Translations under genes and position numbers: made by a program
Notes under the pieces: model-generated
What the model was told of the DNA's origin: nothing
Seen by the model: the letters and a program-made list of their open reading frames with translations, nothing else
Database searches by the model: none
Shown: piece after piece, positions 8,626-17,640 of the stretch
Layout: every line of letters starts with the position of its first letter
How positions within the stretch are numbered: position 1 is the stretch's first letter
Source: Streptomyces luteogriseus
Lineage (GTDB): Bacteria > Actinomycetota > Actinomycetes > Streptomycetales > Streptomycetaceae
Direction of reading: 5' to 3'
Assembly: GCF_014205055.1 (NCBI RefSeq)
Contig: NZ_JACHMS010000001.1
Location: forward strand, 3,720,001 to 3,784,000
Length of the DNA stretch: 64,000 nucleotides

Positions 8626-8786
8626 AGCAGCCTCCCCCGCTGTCCCAGGAGCCTCAGCATACTGGCGCCGCGTGTAGACCTTCCTGGGGATCCTGACCCA
8701 GGCCAGCACCACTCGTTCACACGAAACCCCCATCTCTGAAGGCCCAGGACTGCAACTACGTCTGGTGCGGTAGCGTCCCTTGTTGC

Positions 8787-8803
8787 AAACGGATAGTCCG
8801 TTT
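8787..8803. promoter_or_regulatory. Perfect palindrome between divergent WXG100 genes
   Basis: AAACGGA TAG TCCGTTT: 7-bp arms with a 3-bp centre, in the 204-bp gap between the divergent WXG100 genes at 8625 (-) and 8830 (+). It is 26 bp from the rightward ribosome binding region and relatively A/T-rich, so it is a good candidate operator or promoter-overlapping site controlling both genes. The regulator is unknown. Confidence 0.45.
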
Positions 8804-8829
8804 ACTCACGTGACACGGGGAGGAACGCC

Positions 8830-9090
8830 ATGGATCGCGGTGCAGATCTCACTCAGCTTCGGGAGCTGTCCAAGCTCTTCGGCAAGAAGGCCACCGACCT
8901 CCAGGGCCTCATCAAGGCGCTGGAGTCCGCCACGAGCCACAGCTCGGGTTACTGGAAGGGCCCCAAGGCCGACCGTTTCCGGAACGACTGGCACGACATC
9001 AAGCCGACGTTCGACAAGTGGGTCGACACGCTGAACGACGCCAGCAAGTCGGCCAACACCAGCGCCGACAACATCGAGCGCGCCACCTGA
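8830..9090 (+). CDS. WXG100 family protein (Esx-like)
   Basis: An 86-residue protein matching the WXG100 fold: a first helix rich in Lys/Leu, the turn YWKGPKADRF at about residues 41-50, and a second helix ending SADNIERAT. The ATG at 8830 follows GGGGAGG with good spacing. It is divergently transcribed from the WXG100 gene at 8365-8625 and is the same length, which suggests a partner. It is probably a substrate of the FtsK/EccC motor encoded 1 kb away. Confidence 0.88.
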   Translation: MDRGADLTQLRELSKLFGKKATDLQGLIKALESATSHSSGYWKGPKADRFRNDWHDIKPTFDKWVDTLNDASKSANTSADNIERAT

Positions 9091-9118
9091 TCCGACGCGG
9101 AACGCGCGGATGCAGCCT

Positions 9119-9168
9119 GCCGGGGCATTCCTTCGAGACCATCAAGTCTCGGACGGGGTGCCCCCGGC
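9119..9168 (+). terminator. Hairpin after WXG100 gene
   Basis: GCCGGGGCA (9119-9127) pairs with TGCCCCCGGC (9159-9168) with one bulge. An inner TCGAGAC/GTCTCGGA pairing extends the stem. There is no strong T-run. It lies 29 nt after the stop of the WXG100 gene and is a plausible terminator. Confidence 0.5.
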
Positions 9169-9208
9169 GGCATTTCAGCAGGACAGATGACTAGCGCTTG
9201 TAGACGAC

Positions 9209-9820
9209 GTGATCAAGAAGAAAAGAAAACGTCCTGCGAAGCAGTATCAACTGCCGCCTCATATCAAGAGGTCGCACCAGGAAGTCGCCGAGGCAAGGGC
9301 ATGGCGGCCACGGCCTCGGCTCCCCCGACTCCGGTTGATGCTCAGCACGTTCGGCCTATGCCTGCTGTGCGTCGGCATGGTCCTCAGCTTGGCGCTCCCA
9401 TCGTATTTCCTGGTACGGGACCTGCGCTCCCGCGGGGTGAGCGCCGCTGCCACGGTCGTCGGTGTCGACTCAAAGCCGCAGTACGTGAAGGTCCGTCTCG
9501 TGAGCAGCCCCCAGGTGGGCACCGAGGTCAAGCTCTGGGATTACGCCGGAATGCTTCCCGAGACGCAAACCGGCGCTTCCATGATCGTCACATACGACCC
9601 CGAGGACCCATCCCGTATCCTCACTCAGAGTTGGGTGAAGGACCCGCCGACGAACCTGCCGGCATACGGCACGGCGGCTATCGCCGCCTTTTTCCTGTCG
9701 GGAACAGTGGCACTGGTGTTCCGTCGCCGTTGGATTCTACGAAACTGGCCCTCGGACGCCTCCGTTGCCGGTTCAGCGAAAGCGCACGGCTCCAAATCCG
9801 TACGTCTCACCAAGCCCTGA
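9209..9820 (+). CDS. Two-span membrane protein, DUF3592-like
   Basis: A 203-residue protein starting at GTG 9209. A Lys/Arg-rich cytosolic N-terminus (1-40) leads into a transmembrane helix (about 45-68), an extracytoplasmic beta-rich domain of about 75 residues containing RGVSAAATVVGV and VTYDPEDP motifs, and a second helix at about 150-172, then a basic tail. The layout and the ATV-x-G-V opening of the loop match DUF3592 proteins. It lies between the WXG100 gene and the convergent eccC and may be part of the ESX membrane assembly, though the family occurs in many contexts. Confidence 0.6.
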   Translation: MIKKKRKRPAKQYQLPPHIKRSHQEVAEARAWRPRPRLPRLRLMLSTFGLCLLCVGMVLSLALPSYFLVRDLRSRGVSAAATVVGVDSKPQYVKVRLVSSPQVGTEVKLWDYAGMLPETQTGASMIVTYDPEDPSRILTQSWVKDPPTNLPAYGTAAIAAFFLSGTVALVFRRRWILRNWPSDASVAGSAKAHGSKSVRLTKP

Positions 9821-9834
9821 ACGGCGGCACCAGC

Positions 9835-9869
9835 ACCGCGGGCCTCGCCGGAAAGGCGAGGCCCGCGGT
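9835..9869. terminator. Strong bidirectional terminator
   Basis: ACCGCGGGCCTCGCC (9835-9849) and its perfect complement at 9855-9869 form a 15-bp stem with a GGAAA loop, followed on the + strand by a short T-containing stretch. It sits between the convergent DUF3592-like gene (ends 9820) and eccC (ends 9888) and can serve both. Confidence 0.85.
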
Positions 9870-9887
9870 TTCGTCACTGATTCGCGG

Positions 9888-12800
9888 TCAGCCGTTCATC
9901 ACAGCCTGCACCGGCACGAACCCCCCGCCTGCCACGAACAACCCGCTCCCCGCTGCCCCGCCCCCGCTGTTCGCCGGGAGCCTGATGCCGAACAGTTCGC
10001 CGTCCGAGGAGCTCTGCGGCGTCAGCAGCATGCCGTTGCGGGACTTGCGGGCCTCCACCGCGAAGCCCCGGTACTGGCCGGACAGTGAGTCAGTGGTGCC
10101 GGCAGCGAGCAGGCCCACACCGCCGTCGGCTCCCTTGCGGATGACCCCTTCCAGCGGCTCGTCCAGCGGTGCGTCGTAGAGGAGTTCGGCGTCGTCGACC
10201 ACGACGACGTACGGCCGTCCGTCGAGCTGGTCCTGGATCTCCTCCAGGTCGTCACTCGAGCTGTCTGCGTTCAGCATGCCGAGCACGCCCTCTCGCCCCT
10301 CGAGGTCCCGCAGTGGAGACCGGCGAGGTGTGACGACCACCAGAGGCGTACCTGCTCGCAGAAGGGACTCGGCGGCGCACAACAGTGCCGTCGAACGGCC
10401 GGACTTCGGCGGGCCCGCGATGACGAAGCCGGGGCCGTTCTCCTCCAGGTCGATACCGATGGGGTGAAGTTCGTCGCCGCCCACGGCGAGCAGCGCCCAC
10501 AAAGGCGACGAGGGGACGAAGTCCGGGTCCAGAGCCATTGCCTCCGACGCCGTGATGCGCGTCGGAAGGGCATCGACTCGCAGAGGGCGGCGGCCCGCCG
10601 GGACGCGGCCGTAGCGGGTTCGCGCCTCTTCCGCGATCTCGCGGAGGGCACGAACCTGGGCCTGGCCTGCGGGGTCTTGCGCCAGCAGCCCGATCTGCGT
10701 CTCGTCCACGCCCGTGTCCGTGATGCGCAGGGCGCGTCCGGGCGGCATGTTCTTCGGGACCTCGCGGGCCTGGAGACCTGCGGTGGAATAGTCGTTCGGG
10801 TCGGCGAAGCGCATGACAAGACGGTCGGAGAAGGCCGAGGAGACATGACCGCTGAGGCCACTGCGGTCGGCCGTCATGACGACCTTCAGACCCGCTGCCG
10901 AACCCTCGCGGAAGAGTCGCTGGGCCGCTTCCAGCAGCTGACCGTAGTTGTAGTTCTCGAAGGTCGACGCGAAGCCCTCCCAGCTGTCCAGCAGGAGCAC
11001 CATCCAGGGCAGGCGCTCTTCGGGAGCGGCACCCGCGCGCTGTTCCGCCGCGCTCGACGCACCTTCCATCGCCAGCAGTTGCTGTCGACGGGCGACCTCC
11101 ACCTGCAAGCGCTGGATCAGGCGACGGGCTCGGTCCGGCTCGTCGCGGGTCACGACAGCGCCCACGTGGGGCAGACGTACCAGCGGCAGGAGGGCGTTGG
11201 AGCCGCAGTCGATGCCGTAGACGTGCACGTCCAGCGGGGAGGTGTTCCGGGCCAGGGAGCCGGCCAGGGTGCGAAGAGCCGTCGAGCGACCCGAGCGGGC
11301 GCCGCCGAGCAGCAGTGTGTGCTCCCCGTGCACGAGGTCCAGGGACACCGGCACGCGGCTCTGCTTCGCCGGCAGGTCGACCAGGCCGTACGGGATCGGG
11401 GGCACGTCGCCGCCCGGGGCGGCCGGTGCACCGCCGTAGGCGGACAGTTCGTCGAGTGTGACGGACTCCGCCAGCGGCGGCAGCCATGGGCTGCGCTGCT
11501 CACCGAAGCCCATCCGCTCGGCGCCTTCGCGTACGGCGTCGACGAGGACGGCCAGGTCCGTGACCATCGTGCCGTCGTCGTCGGCCTCCTCTCGCTTGGG
11601 CAACGGGCGGGCATAGGCGTTCCACGGCAACGGGATCAGCGTGGCCTTCGGGCCCGTCTGGCCCGTGGCGGGGCGACGGCCACCGATACGGGCCGACTGC
11701 ACGCCGACCAGGGACTGGGCGCCGGAACGCACGTACATGCGACCTGGAGTCGACTTGGCGATCGCGCCCGAGTCCGGTGCGTCGATGACGTCCATCGACT
11801 CGGAGGCGTCGGTGACTCGCAGGGCGATGCGGAGGTTGGTGTTGGCCCGGATGTCGGCGCTCACCACACCCGCGGGACGCTGCGTCGCGAGAATCAGGTG
11901 CACGCCGAGCGAGCGGCCCCGGCGTGCGATGTCGACCAAGCCGGCGATGAAGTCGGGCAGTTCGGCGACCAGGGACGCGAACTCGTCGATGACGAGCACC
12001 AGCCGGGGCATCGGCTCCAGTTCGGGGCGGAGCTTGCGGGTGTCGTTGTAGTCCTCGATGTCCTTGGCCGCCGCATCGAAGAGGATGCGCTCCCGGCGAT
12101 GGAGTTCGGCCGCGAGTGAGGCGAGGGCCCGCTCGGTCAGATGGGCGTCGAGGTCGCTGACCATGCCGACGGTGTGGGGCAGGCGGGCGCAGTCCATGAA
12201 CGCGCTGCCGCCCTTGTAGTCGATGAGGACGTAGTTCAGGGCGTCGGGACGGTTGGCGACCGCCAGCGAGGCGATGATTGTCTGGAGCAGCTCGGACTTA
12301 CCGGCACCCGTCGTACCGGCGACCAGCGCGTGCGGCCCGTCGCGGCGGATGTCCAGAACGAACGCGCCGTCGGCGGCGAGTCCGATGGGTGCGGCCGTGG
12401 TCGAGCCACCTGCCCGCCAGATGCGTTCCACTTCGGTACCCGCCGGGTTGGGCATGTTCAGCAGGTTCAGCAGCCGGGCCGAGGTGGGCAGCGCGGAATC
12501 GGCGTCGTCGCGACTGACATCGCGGACGGGGGCGAGGGAGCGGGCCAGGAGTTCGCACCATTCGTACGGGACCTGGTCGGCCAGCACATCGCCGACGGCC
12601 TCCAGGCCGTAGCCGCGCACTCGGACATGGTGGGCCGCGTCCGGTGACCAGGCCACGACGGCTTTGCACTCCTCGGGAAGCAGCCGCTCGTCCTCGTCGA
12701 TGCAGAGAGCGAAGATGCCGTACTGCGGTCCCTCGGTGAGGAGTTGGGGAACGCCCGGGACTCGGCGCAGCAGCCGTGCTCCGTCGAGGATCAGGAGCAC

Positions 12801-14366
12801 GTTGGCGTCGGGATACAGCTGGCCCGTCATGTTGTGCTGCTCGCGGGCCGCCTTGCGGCGAGCCAGCTCGTTGAGGAGTTCGTTGACCCGGCGGCTGATG
12901 CCCTCCGAGTCGAAACCGACCAGAGCGACGCAGTCCTGTCCCTCGTCGGGAGCGGTGTGCGGAAGCCAGTGCGCCCAGTGCCACTCGGCGCCGGCGGCCG
13001 GTGTCGCGGCCAGGGAGACCAGTGACAGGTCCCGGGGGCTGTGCAGCACGGCGGCCTGCACGCTCAGCCAGCGCGCGGTGGCAAGGGCACGGGCACGGTC
13101 CCCCGCGATGCCGACCACGCCGAGCCGGGCGAAGGGCAGGGTGACGGGGACGTCGGGCAGGACCGGGGGTTCCGGGGGCTCCTCGTCGTGCGATGAACCG
13201 CCACGCGCGAAGACGAGTTCCACGTCGGAGGGCAGGGCTCCCAGCCCGATACGCAGCTGCATCGCGTCCGGGTCGGTGAGCCGGCGCTCCCAGAGACGGC
13301 GGCGCGGTCCGGTCGCGAAGAGCAGGATCTCCGCCGGGTCGGGGTTGTCCTCGCGGCGGGCACGCTGTTCTTCCTTGCCGAGAGTGACGAGTTCGGACTC
13401 GTGGGCCGCGAGATCCTTCTTGTACTGCTTGAGGGACGTCCTGTGCTTCTTCTTGCCCTCGCGGTTCTCACTGATCCACTGGCCCAGCATCATGAGCGGG
13501 CTCATCAGGCAGAACAGCAGCATGTAGATCTGCTTGGTGAGGAAGTACATCGACAGCCCGAACAGCATGGGCATGAACGCCATGATGAACTGGAAACGTG
13601 CCCGTTCCCCCTTGGAGGGAGGCACCGGCACGGACAGCCGCCGCCGAGGCCGCAGCGGCGACAGCCGAGGGGGGCGGTTGTAGGCGAGGCCGCCCTCGCT
13701 CATCAGGGACAGATGCGCATCCGGCTCGGCCACCCGGTCGAGGACCAGCAGCGAGTCGCCCACCCGTACGGCACCGCCCAAGGGCCAAGGAGTACCGGCC
13801 GTCACCGCGTCATCGTTCAGCCGGGCGCCGGCGCCGGCCTCCGGGGTGAGGGTGACGTTGCCCTGGAGGTCGATGGTCAGCCGGAGGGCGACCGCCGGCA
13901 GTGAGGCGTCCGGCAGGGGGAGCGAACAGGTCGGCGCCGATCCGGCGGTTGCCGCGCCGACGCCCAGCCGGACCACGCGCCCCGCGCCGGGACCGCCCGC
14001 CACGCGCAGTTCGTACTGCCCGACCGGCTCGCCCTTGCGCAGCAGCGGGCCTATCGAGGGGTCGACGGAGACGCGCATGCCGTCCCGCAGGACGCCGGCC
14101 GCCGGTGCCGCGGGGTCGCACAGCTCACCGTCCGCCCACAGCACCGGCGCCCCGGAGACCGCCGTTCCGTAGCCGGGCAGCGAGGCCAGTGAGGTCCCGG
14201 GCATGGCCACGACGTTCTCCGACCCGGCACCCCGCGGGTTGATGCCTTGTCCGACGGCCTGCGCCAACACCTCCGCGACATCGCCTGCCGTGGCGGTGTC
14301 GTCGGCGGTGACGACGATGTCCTCCGACTCACCGCCTTCGCGTACGACCGTGACCAGCATCCGCAT
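9888..14366 (-). CDS. eccC: Type VII secretion ATPase EccC/EssC-like, FHA plus three FtsK domains
   Basis: A 1492-residue FtsK/SpoIIIE-type motor. The start at 14366 follows GGGGAGG. Residues 1-115 look ubiquitin-like; 125-215 look like a forkhead-associated fold with GxxRVG blocks; two membrane helices lie at about 262-300. Three RecA-like ATPase domains follow: Walker A GTTGAGKS at about 683-690 with Walker B LVLVIDEFA near 785, a second P-loop GGARSGRST near 1018, and a third GPPKSGRST near 1315. In the second and third the catalytic Lys is Arg, so only the first is likely to hydrolyse ATP efficiently. An FHA-like head with three fused ATPases recalls firmicute EssC more than mycobacterial EccCa/EccCb. 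It probably exports the island's WXG100 proteins and effectors. No eccB, eccD, eccE or mycP is nearby. Confidence 0.88.
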   Translation of the reverse strand: MRMLVTVVREGGESEDIVVTADDTATAGDVAEVLAQAVGQGINPRGAGSENVVAMPGTSLASLPGYGTAVSGAPVLWADGELCDPAAPAAGVLRDGMRVSVDPSIGPLLRKGEPVGQYELRVAGGPGAGRVVRLGVGAATAGSAPTCSLPLPDASLPAVALRLTIDLQGNVTLTPEAGAGARLNDDAVTAGTPWPLGGAVRVGDSLLVLDRVAEPDAHLSLMSEGGLAYNRPPRLSPLRPRRRLSVPVPPSKGERARFQFIMAFMPMLFGLSMYFLTKQIYMLLFCLMSPLMMLGQWISENREGKKKHRTSLKQYKKDLAAHESELVTLGKEEQRARREDNPDPAEILLFATGPRRRLWERRLTDPDAMQLRIGLGALPSDVELVFARGGSSHDEEPPEPPVLPDVPVTLPFARLGVVGIAGDRARALATARWLSVQAAVLHSPRDLSLVSLAATPAAGAEWHWAHWLPHTAPDEGQDCVALVGFDSEGISRRVNELLNELARRKAAREQHNMTGQLYPDANVLLILDGARLLRRVPGVPQLLTEGPQYGIFALCIDEDERLLPEECKAVVAWSPDAAHHVRVRGYGLEAVGDVLADQVPYEWCELLARSLAPVRDVSRDDADSALPTSARLLNLLNMPNPAGTEVERIWRAGGSTTAAPIGLAADGAFVLDIRRDGPHALVAGTTGAGKSELLQTIIASLAVANRPDALNYVLIDYKGGSAFMDCARLPHTVGMVSDLDAHLTERALASLAAELHRRERILFDAAAKDIEDYNDTRKLRPELEPMPRLVLVIDEFASLVAELPDFIAGLVDIARRGRSLGVHLILATQRPAGVVSADIRANTNLRIALRVTDASESMDVIDAPDSGAIAKSTPGRMYVRSGAQSLVGVQSARIGGRRPATGQTGPKATLIPLPWNAYARPLPKREEADDDGTMVTDLAVLVDAVREGAERMGFGEQRSPWLPPLAESVTLDELSAYGGAPAAPGGDVPPIPYGLVDLPAKQSRVPVSLDLVHGEHTLLLGGARSGRSTALRTLAGSLARNTSPLDVHVYGIDCGSNALLPLVRLPHVGAVVTRDEPDRARRLIQRLQVEVARRQQLLAMEGASSAAEQRAGAAPEERLPWMVLLLDSWEGFASTFENYNYGQLLEAAQRLFREGSAAGLKVVMTADRSGLSGHVSSAFSDRLVMRFADPNDYSTAGLQAREVPKNMPPGRALRITDTGVDETQIGLLAQDPAGQAQVRALREIAEEARTRYGRVPAGRRPLRVDALPTRITASEAMALDPDFVPSSPLWALLAVGGDELHPIGIDLEENGPGFVIAGPPKSGRSTALLCAAESLLRAGTPLVVVTPRRSPLRDLEGREGVLGMLNADSSSDDLEEIQDQLDGRPYVVVVDDAELLYDAPLDEPLEGVIRKGADGGVGLLAAGTTDSLSGQYRGFAVEARKSRNGMLLTPQSSSDGELFGIRLPANSGGGAAGSGLFVAGGGFVPVQAVMNG

Positions 14367-14464
14367 GATGGTCGTCCTCCCCGTCGGCCCCTGTGGCCAC
14401 GTTCGTTAACTTCAGCTAACGGAGACTATGGCAGTCCCCGGCATCGCGCCCCAGCGCCCCGACC
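14367..14464 (-). promoter_or_regulatory. Kinase-eccC junction with short inverted repeat
   Basis: The 98-nt gap between the kinase stop and the eccC start includes CGTTA (14404-14408) and TAACG (14417-14421) flanking 8 nt, in a local A/T-rich patch. It could be an internal promoter or operator for eccC. The gap is also short enough for cotranscription from the kinase gene. Confidence 0.3.
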
Positions 14465-16861
14465 TCACACCGCCGGCATCGCGTAGATCTCCGGTCCGTT
14501 CGTCACCAACAGTCGGTTTCCTGCCGTCGCGATCTGCCACGGGGCGCCGGAGTCCTTGTCGTCCGTCCAGGTCCAGCGCACTGTGCCGGTCTTGGCCTCG
14601 AGGGCGATGACGCCCCCTGACAGGGGCCCGGCGGCGCAGTACAGCGTCGTGCCTGCCCTCACGAACGTCCCCGGCCCGCCACGGTTCTGGTCCTCGCAGA
14701 GCCAGATCCGCCGGTGCGTCTTGACGTCGACGGCCCAGATGCCGCGGTCGTAGTCGCTGATGTAGAGCACACCGTCGATGACGGCCGGGTTGTTGAAGCC
14801 GCGGCGGCCCTCGGGGGAGAGCGTCCAGCGGGTGCGGCCGGTCTCCGCGTCGACGGCTGTCAGCTTCTCGCCGGGCAGGAAGACGAGGCCGTTCGCGACC
14901 GTGGGCTGCCAGGCCCAGTCGTCGCCGATCCTCTGCGTCCACAACTGGTCGCCGGTCGCGGTGTCGCGCACGGTGAGGTTCTGGTTGGAGTCCGCGTAGA
15001 CGAGGTGCTTACCGGAGACGGTGCCCTGGACGTCGTAGTCCCGCGTGCCCCAGTCGCGGTGCTGCAACCAGACCTTCTTCCCGGTGCTGTGGCTGATCGC
15101 GGCGATGGCGGTGCGGTAGTCGGTGGCGCTCCGGGCCTGTGCGTAGTCGGTTGCCGTGACGTACACGTTCTTGTCGTCGATGGCGATGGTGCTCTCGATG
15201 CCGAGTTTCTTGCCGAGACGGCTGCGCCACACCTCCTTGCCGGTCTTCACGTCCCGGGCGACGAGGACTCCATCGACGCCGCTGTCGGTGAGGAACACCT
15301 TGCCGTCGTGGAACAGGAGCGGGGAACCGGGGGCGCAGACATCGGGCTTCGACCAGCGGGCTTCACCGGTCTTCACGTCGTACGCCACCAGAGGGTCGCC
15401 GCTGATCAAGAACAGGCCGTCATGGATGAGGAGGGGTACGTCGGTGGTGGTGCTGTCTTCCGCCGCTGTCTCGTGCCACAGCGGTTGGGGGGCGACTCCC
15501 GCCGGCGGGGTGGTGAAGTTCTCCCCGGCGGGCCGGGCGGAACCGGCGCCGTTCGTACCGGTCGCCCCGTCCTCGGTGTCGCCGTCCCGGCTGAGCCACC
15601 AGGCGGTGCCGCCGCCCGCCAGCGCCACGGCGGCGGCACCGCCGAGCGCGAGACCGAGAACACGGCGGCGGGAAAGGGCGGTTGAGGTGGTGGCGACAGT
15701 GGAGGCCGGTCCCGGGGCGCCGGGGTGTCCTTGAGCACCGTGGCCCGGCGGGGGCGTTCCGTACCCGGGAGCGGGAAGGCCGCCCGGCGGTGTGGCGTAG
15801 CCGGGGGCCGGCGTTCCCTGGGCGGCGGCCGCGGGGGCGCCGCCGTATCCCGGGGCCTGCGGATACCCGTAGCCCGGGGTGGGGGTGCCCGGTGACTGCG
15901 GTGCCCCCTCCGGCATCGCCGGCGCGGGCCCGAAGGACGCGGCGCCCGTGGGCTGAGGCCGCTGCGGCGCCTCCAGGTCCAGGATGCCGGCCGCATGCGT
16001 GGCGATCGTCGAGGCCACCGCCGACGGCAGCCAGTCGCTGAGGACGCCTTCGACCCCCTGCGGGGCGAGCGCCGCCACGATGTCGGCCGGAACCGGCCGA
16101 TGCGCCGGGTCCTTGGCGAGGCAGGCGCGGACGAGGCCCAGCAGTTGCTGTGGTACGCCGTCGACGTCGGGATCACCGTGTACGACCTGATAGAGCAACG
16201 AGGCGTGCGAGGCGGCTCCATGGCCGAAGGTGCCCCGACCGGTCGCGGCGAACGCGAGTACGGCGCCCAGCGAGAAGACATCACTCGCCGTGCCGATGTT
16301 CTCGCCCAGCGCCTGCTCCGGTGACATGTAGCCGGGAGACCCGACCACGACGCCCGTCTGCGTCATACGGCTTCCGTCCACCGCCCGCGCGATTCCGAAG
16401 TCGATGACGCGCGGACCGTCTGCCGCCAGCAGGACGTTCGACGGCTTCATGTCACGGTGGATCAGTCCGGCCGCGTGCACCTCCTGGAGGGCTGCGGCGA
16501 GGCCGGCGGCCAGCGCCCGGACGGTGTGCTCCGGCAGTGCACCGTGCGCGGCGACCACGTCCGTGAGGTCCGGGCCGAGCACGTACGACGTCGCCAGCCA
16601 CGGCAGCGGCGCGTCCGGGTCGGCGTCCACGACCGGGGCTGTGAAGCGGCCGGACACCGCCTTGGCTATCTCGACTTCGTGCCGGAAGCGGTCGCGGAAA
16701 TCGCCGTCCGCGGCAAGATCCGGACGTACGACCTTCACCGCGACGGTACGGCCACCGGGTGAACGGGCGAGGTAGACGCGCCCCATGCCGCCGGCACCGA
16801 GTCTTCGCAGAAGTCGGTACGTGCCCAACTCCACAGGATCGTCCGGCTGCAGTGTCTCCAT
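14465..16861 (-). CDS. Transmembrane Ser/Thr protein kinase with PQQ-type beta-propeller
   Basis: A 798-residue PknB-class kinase. The kinase domain (about 14-275) has the glycine loop GAGGMGRV, the VAVKVV lysine, HRDMKPSN near residue 134, DFGIA and the SPGYMSPEQ activation segment. A Pro/Gly/Ala/Tyr-rich linker (about 300-395) carries PGYG-like repeats. A transmembrane helix (about 400-422) follows, and the extracellular part (about 460-798) is a chain of PQQ-like blades, each with a Trp and a hydrophobic-DxxTG turn. The ATG at 16861 has GGAAGG upstream. It lies directly upstream of eccC, so it may sense an external ligand and phosphorylate ESX components; the FHA-like head of EccC is a natural phosphothreonine reader, by inference. 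Confidence 0.9.
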   Translation of the reverse strand: METLQPDDPVELGTYRLLRRLGAGGMGRVYLARSPGGRTVAVKVVRPDLAADGDFRDRFRHEVEIAKAVSGRFTAPVVDADPDAPLPWLATSYVLGPDLTDVVAAHGALPEHTVRALAAGLAAALQEVHAAGLIHRDMKPSNVLLAADGPRVIDFGIARAVDGSRMTQTGVVVGSPGYMSPEQALGENIGTASDVFSLGAVLAFAATGRGTFGHGAASHASLLYQVVHGDPDVDGVPQQLLGLVRACLAKDPAHRPVPADIVAALAPQGVEGVLSDWLPSAVASTIATHAAGILDLEAPQRPQPTGAASFGPAPAMPEGAPQSPGTPTPGYGYPQAPGYGGAPAAAAQGTPAPGYATPPGGLPAPGYGTPPPGHGAQGHPGAPGPASTVATTSTALSRRRVLGLALGGAAAVALAGGGTAWWLSRDGDTEDGATGTNGAGSARPAGENFTTPPAGVAPQPLWHETAAEDSTTTDVPLLIHDGLFLISGDPLVAYDVKTGEARWSKPDVCAPGSPLLFHDGKVFLTDSGVDGVLVARDVKTGKEVWRSRLGKKLGIESTIAIDDKNVYVTATDYAQARSATDYRTAIAAISHSTGKKVWLQHRDWGTRDYDVQGTVSGKHLVYADSNQNLTVRDTATGDQLWTQRIGDDWAWQPTVANGLVFLPGEKLTAVDAETGRTRWTLSPEGRRGFNNPAVIDGVLYISDYDRGIWAVDVKTHRRIWLCEDQNRGGPGTFVRAGTTLYCAAGPLSGGVIALEAKTGTVRWTWTDDKDSGAPWQIATAGNRLLVTNGPEIYAMPAV

Positions 16862-16971
16862 GGTGGGCCTTCCCGGCATGGCCCGATGGGGCATGCGTCA
16901 TTCGTCTGTGATGGTGTTCGCTTTAGCAGACACAGTAGTGAGCGCCCGAACCAGGGGGAGAATTAGGGGCT

Positions 16972-17640
16972 ATGAGCGGAAGTTCGGCGAGGCCGAAGCG
17001 GAGGAAGGCGGCTGGGCCTGCCTTGCGCTACGAGCACAGGGCAGAGCGTCCGCCGTCCCTTCGCCGCGTGAAGACGGGGTTCGGGGAGCGCCTGTTCGGT
17101 TGCCTGGTGCTCCCCGGCTTCGTCGCCCTGATCATGCCGCTGGTCCTGTTCGACATGTACTGGGGCCACGAGCTGTGGGGTGACTTCGCTCCGGCGTGGC
17201 CGGGCGGTGCGTACGCCTTCACCGGCGTGGTCGGCGCCCTGGTGCCGGTGGTCTTCTTCGCCTGGGTGGCGCCACTGACCCGGATGGACTGGAAGAGGAG
17301 CAGGGCGCGTTCGTCGGCCTGGGTGGCAGCCTCCCTGCCCGGGCTGGGCGCTTGCTACCTGGTCGGCGGGGTGATCGCCACGACCGTACGGCCCAGACGG
17401 CGCCGCGACTGGGACTCCGGCTGTTTCAGCGAGGGCGGCCCCTGCTGGGTGCACGTGCACTACCCATGGCTGTGGGTCGTCGGGCTCGTCTCCACCCTCG
17501 TGGCGGCCGCGCTGCTGATCACCCTGCTCGTCAGGCTCAGCCGCAGGGCGACCCCTACCCCACCCTCGACATCCGGGCCTCCGGCCGACCCGACTCCTGG
17601 CTCTCCGACCGGTACCGGAGGTCGTCGCCCACCGGCTTGA
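16972..17640 (+). CDS. Four-span membrane protein of unknown function
   Basis: A 222-residue protein starting at ATG 16972. A basic cytosolic N-terminus (1-45) is followed by hydrophobic segments at about 46-65, 82-101, 118-137 and 163-187, then a Pro/Thr/Gly-rich tail. The loop between helices three and four has two Cys residues flanking GCFSEGGPC, which could form a disulfide outside the cell. It is divergent from the PQQ kinase. Its last 86 bp overlap the 3' end of the convergent second kinase gene, so the Pro-rich tail and that kinase's C-terminus are encoded on opposite strands of the same DNA. Confidence 0.6.
   Translation: MSGSSARPKRRKAAGPALRYEHRAERPPSLRRVKTGFGERLFGCLVLPGFVALIMPLVLFDMYWGHELWGDFAPAWPGGAYAFTGVVGALVPVVFFAWVAPLTRMDWKRSRARSSAWVAASLPGLGACYLVGGVIATTVRPRRRRDWDSGCFSEGGPCWVHVHYPWLWVVGLVSTLVAAALLITLLVRLSRRATPTPPSTSGPPADPTPGSPTGTGGRRPPA

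Noticed and set aside
9888..14366. Chromosome-partitioning FtsK
   Set aside because: It has three ATPase domains, an FHA-like head and no gamma DNA-reading domain, and it lies beside WXG100 genes, so it is a type VII secretion motor.
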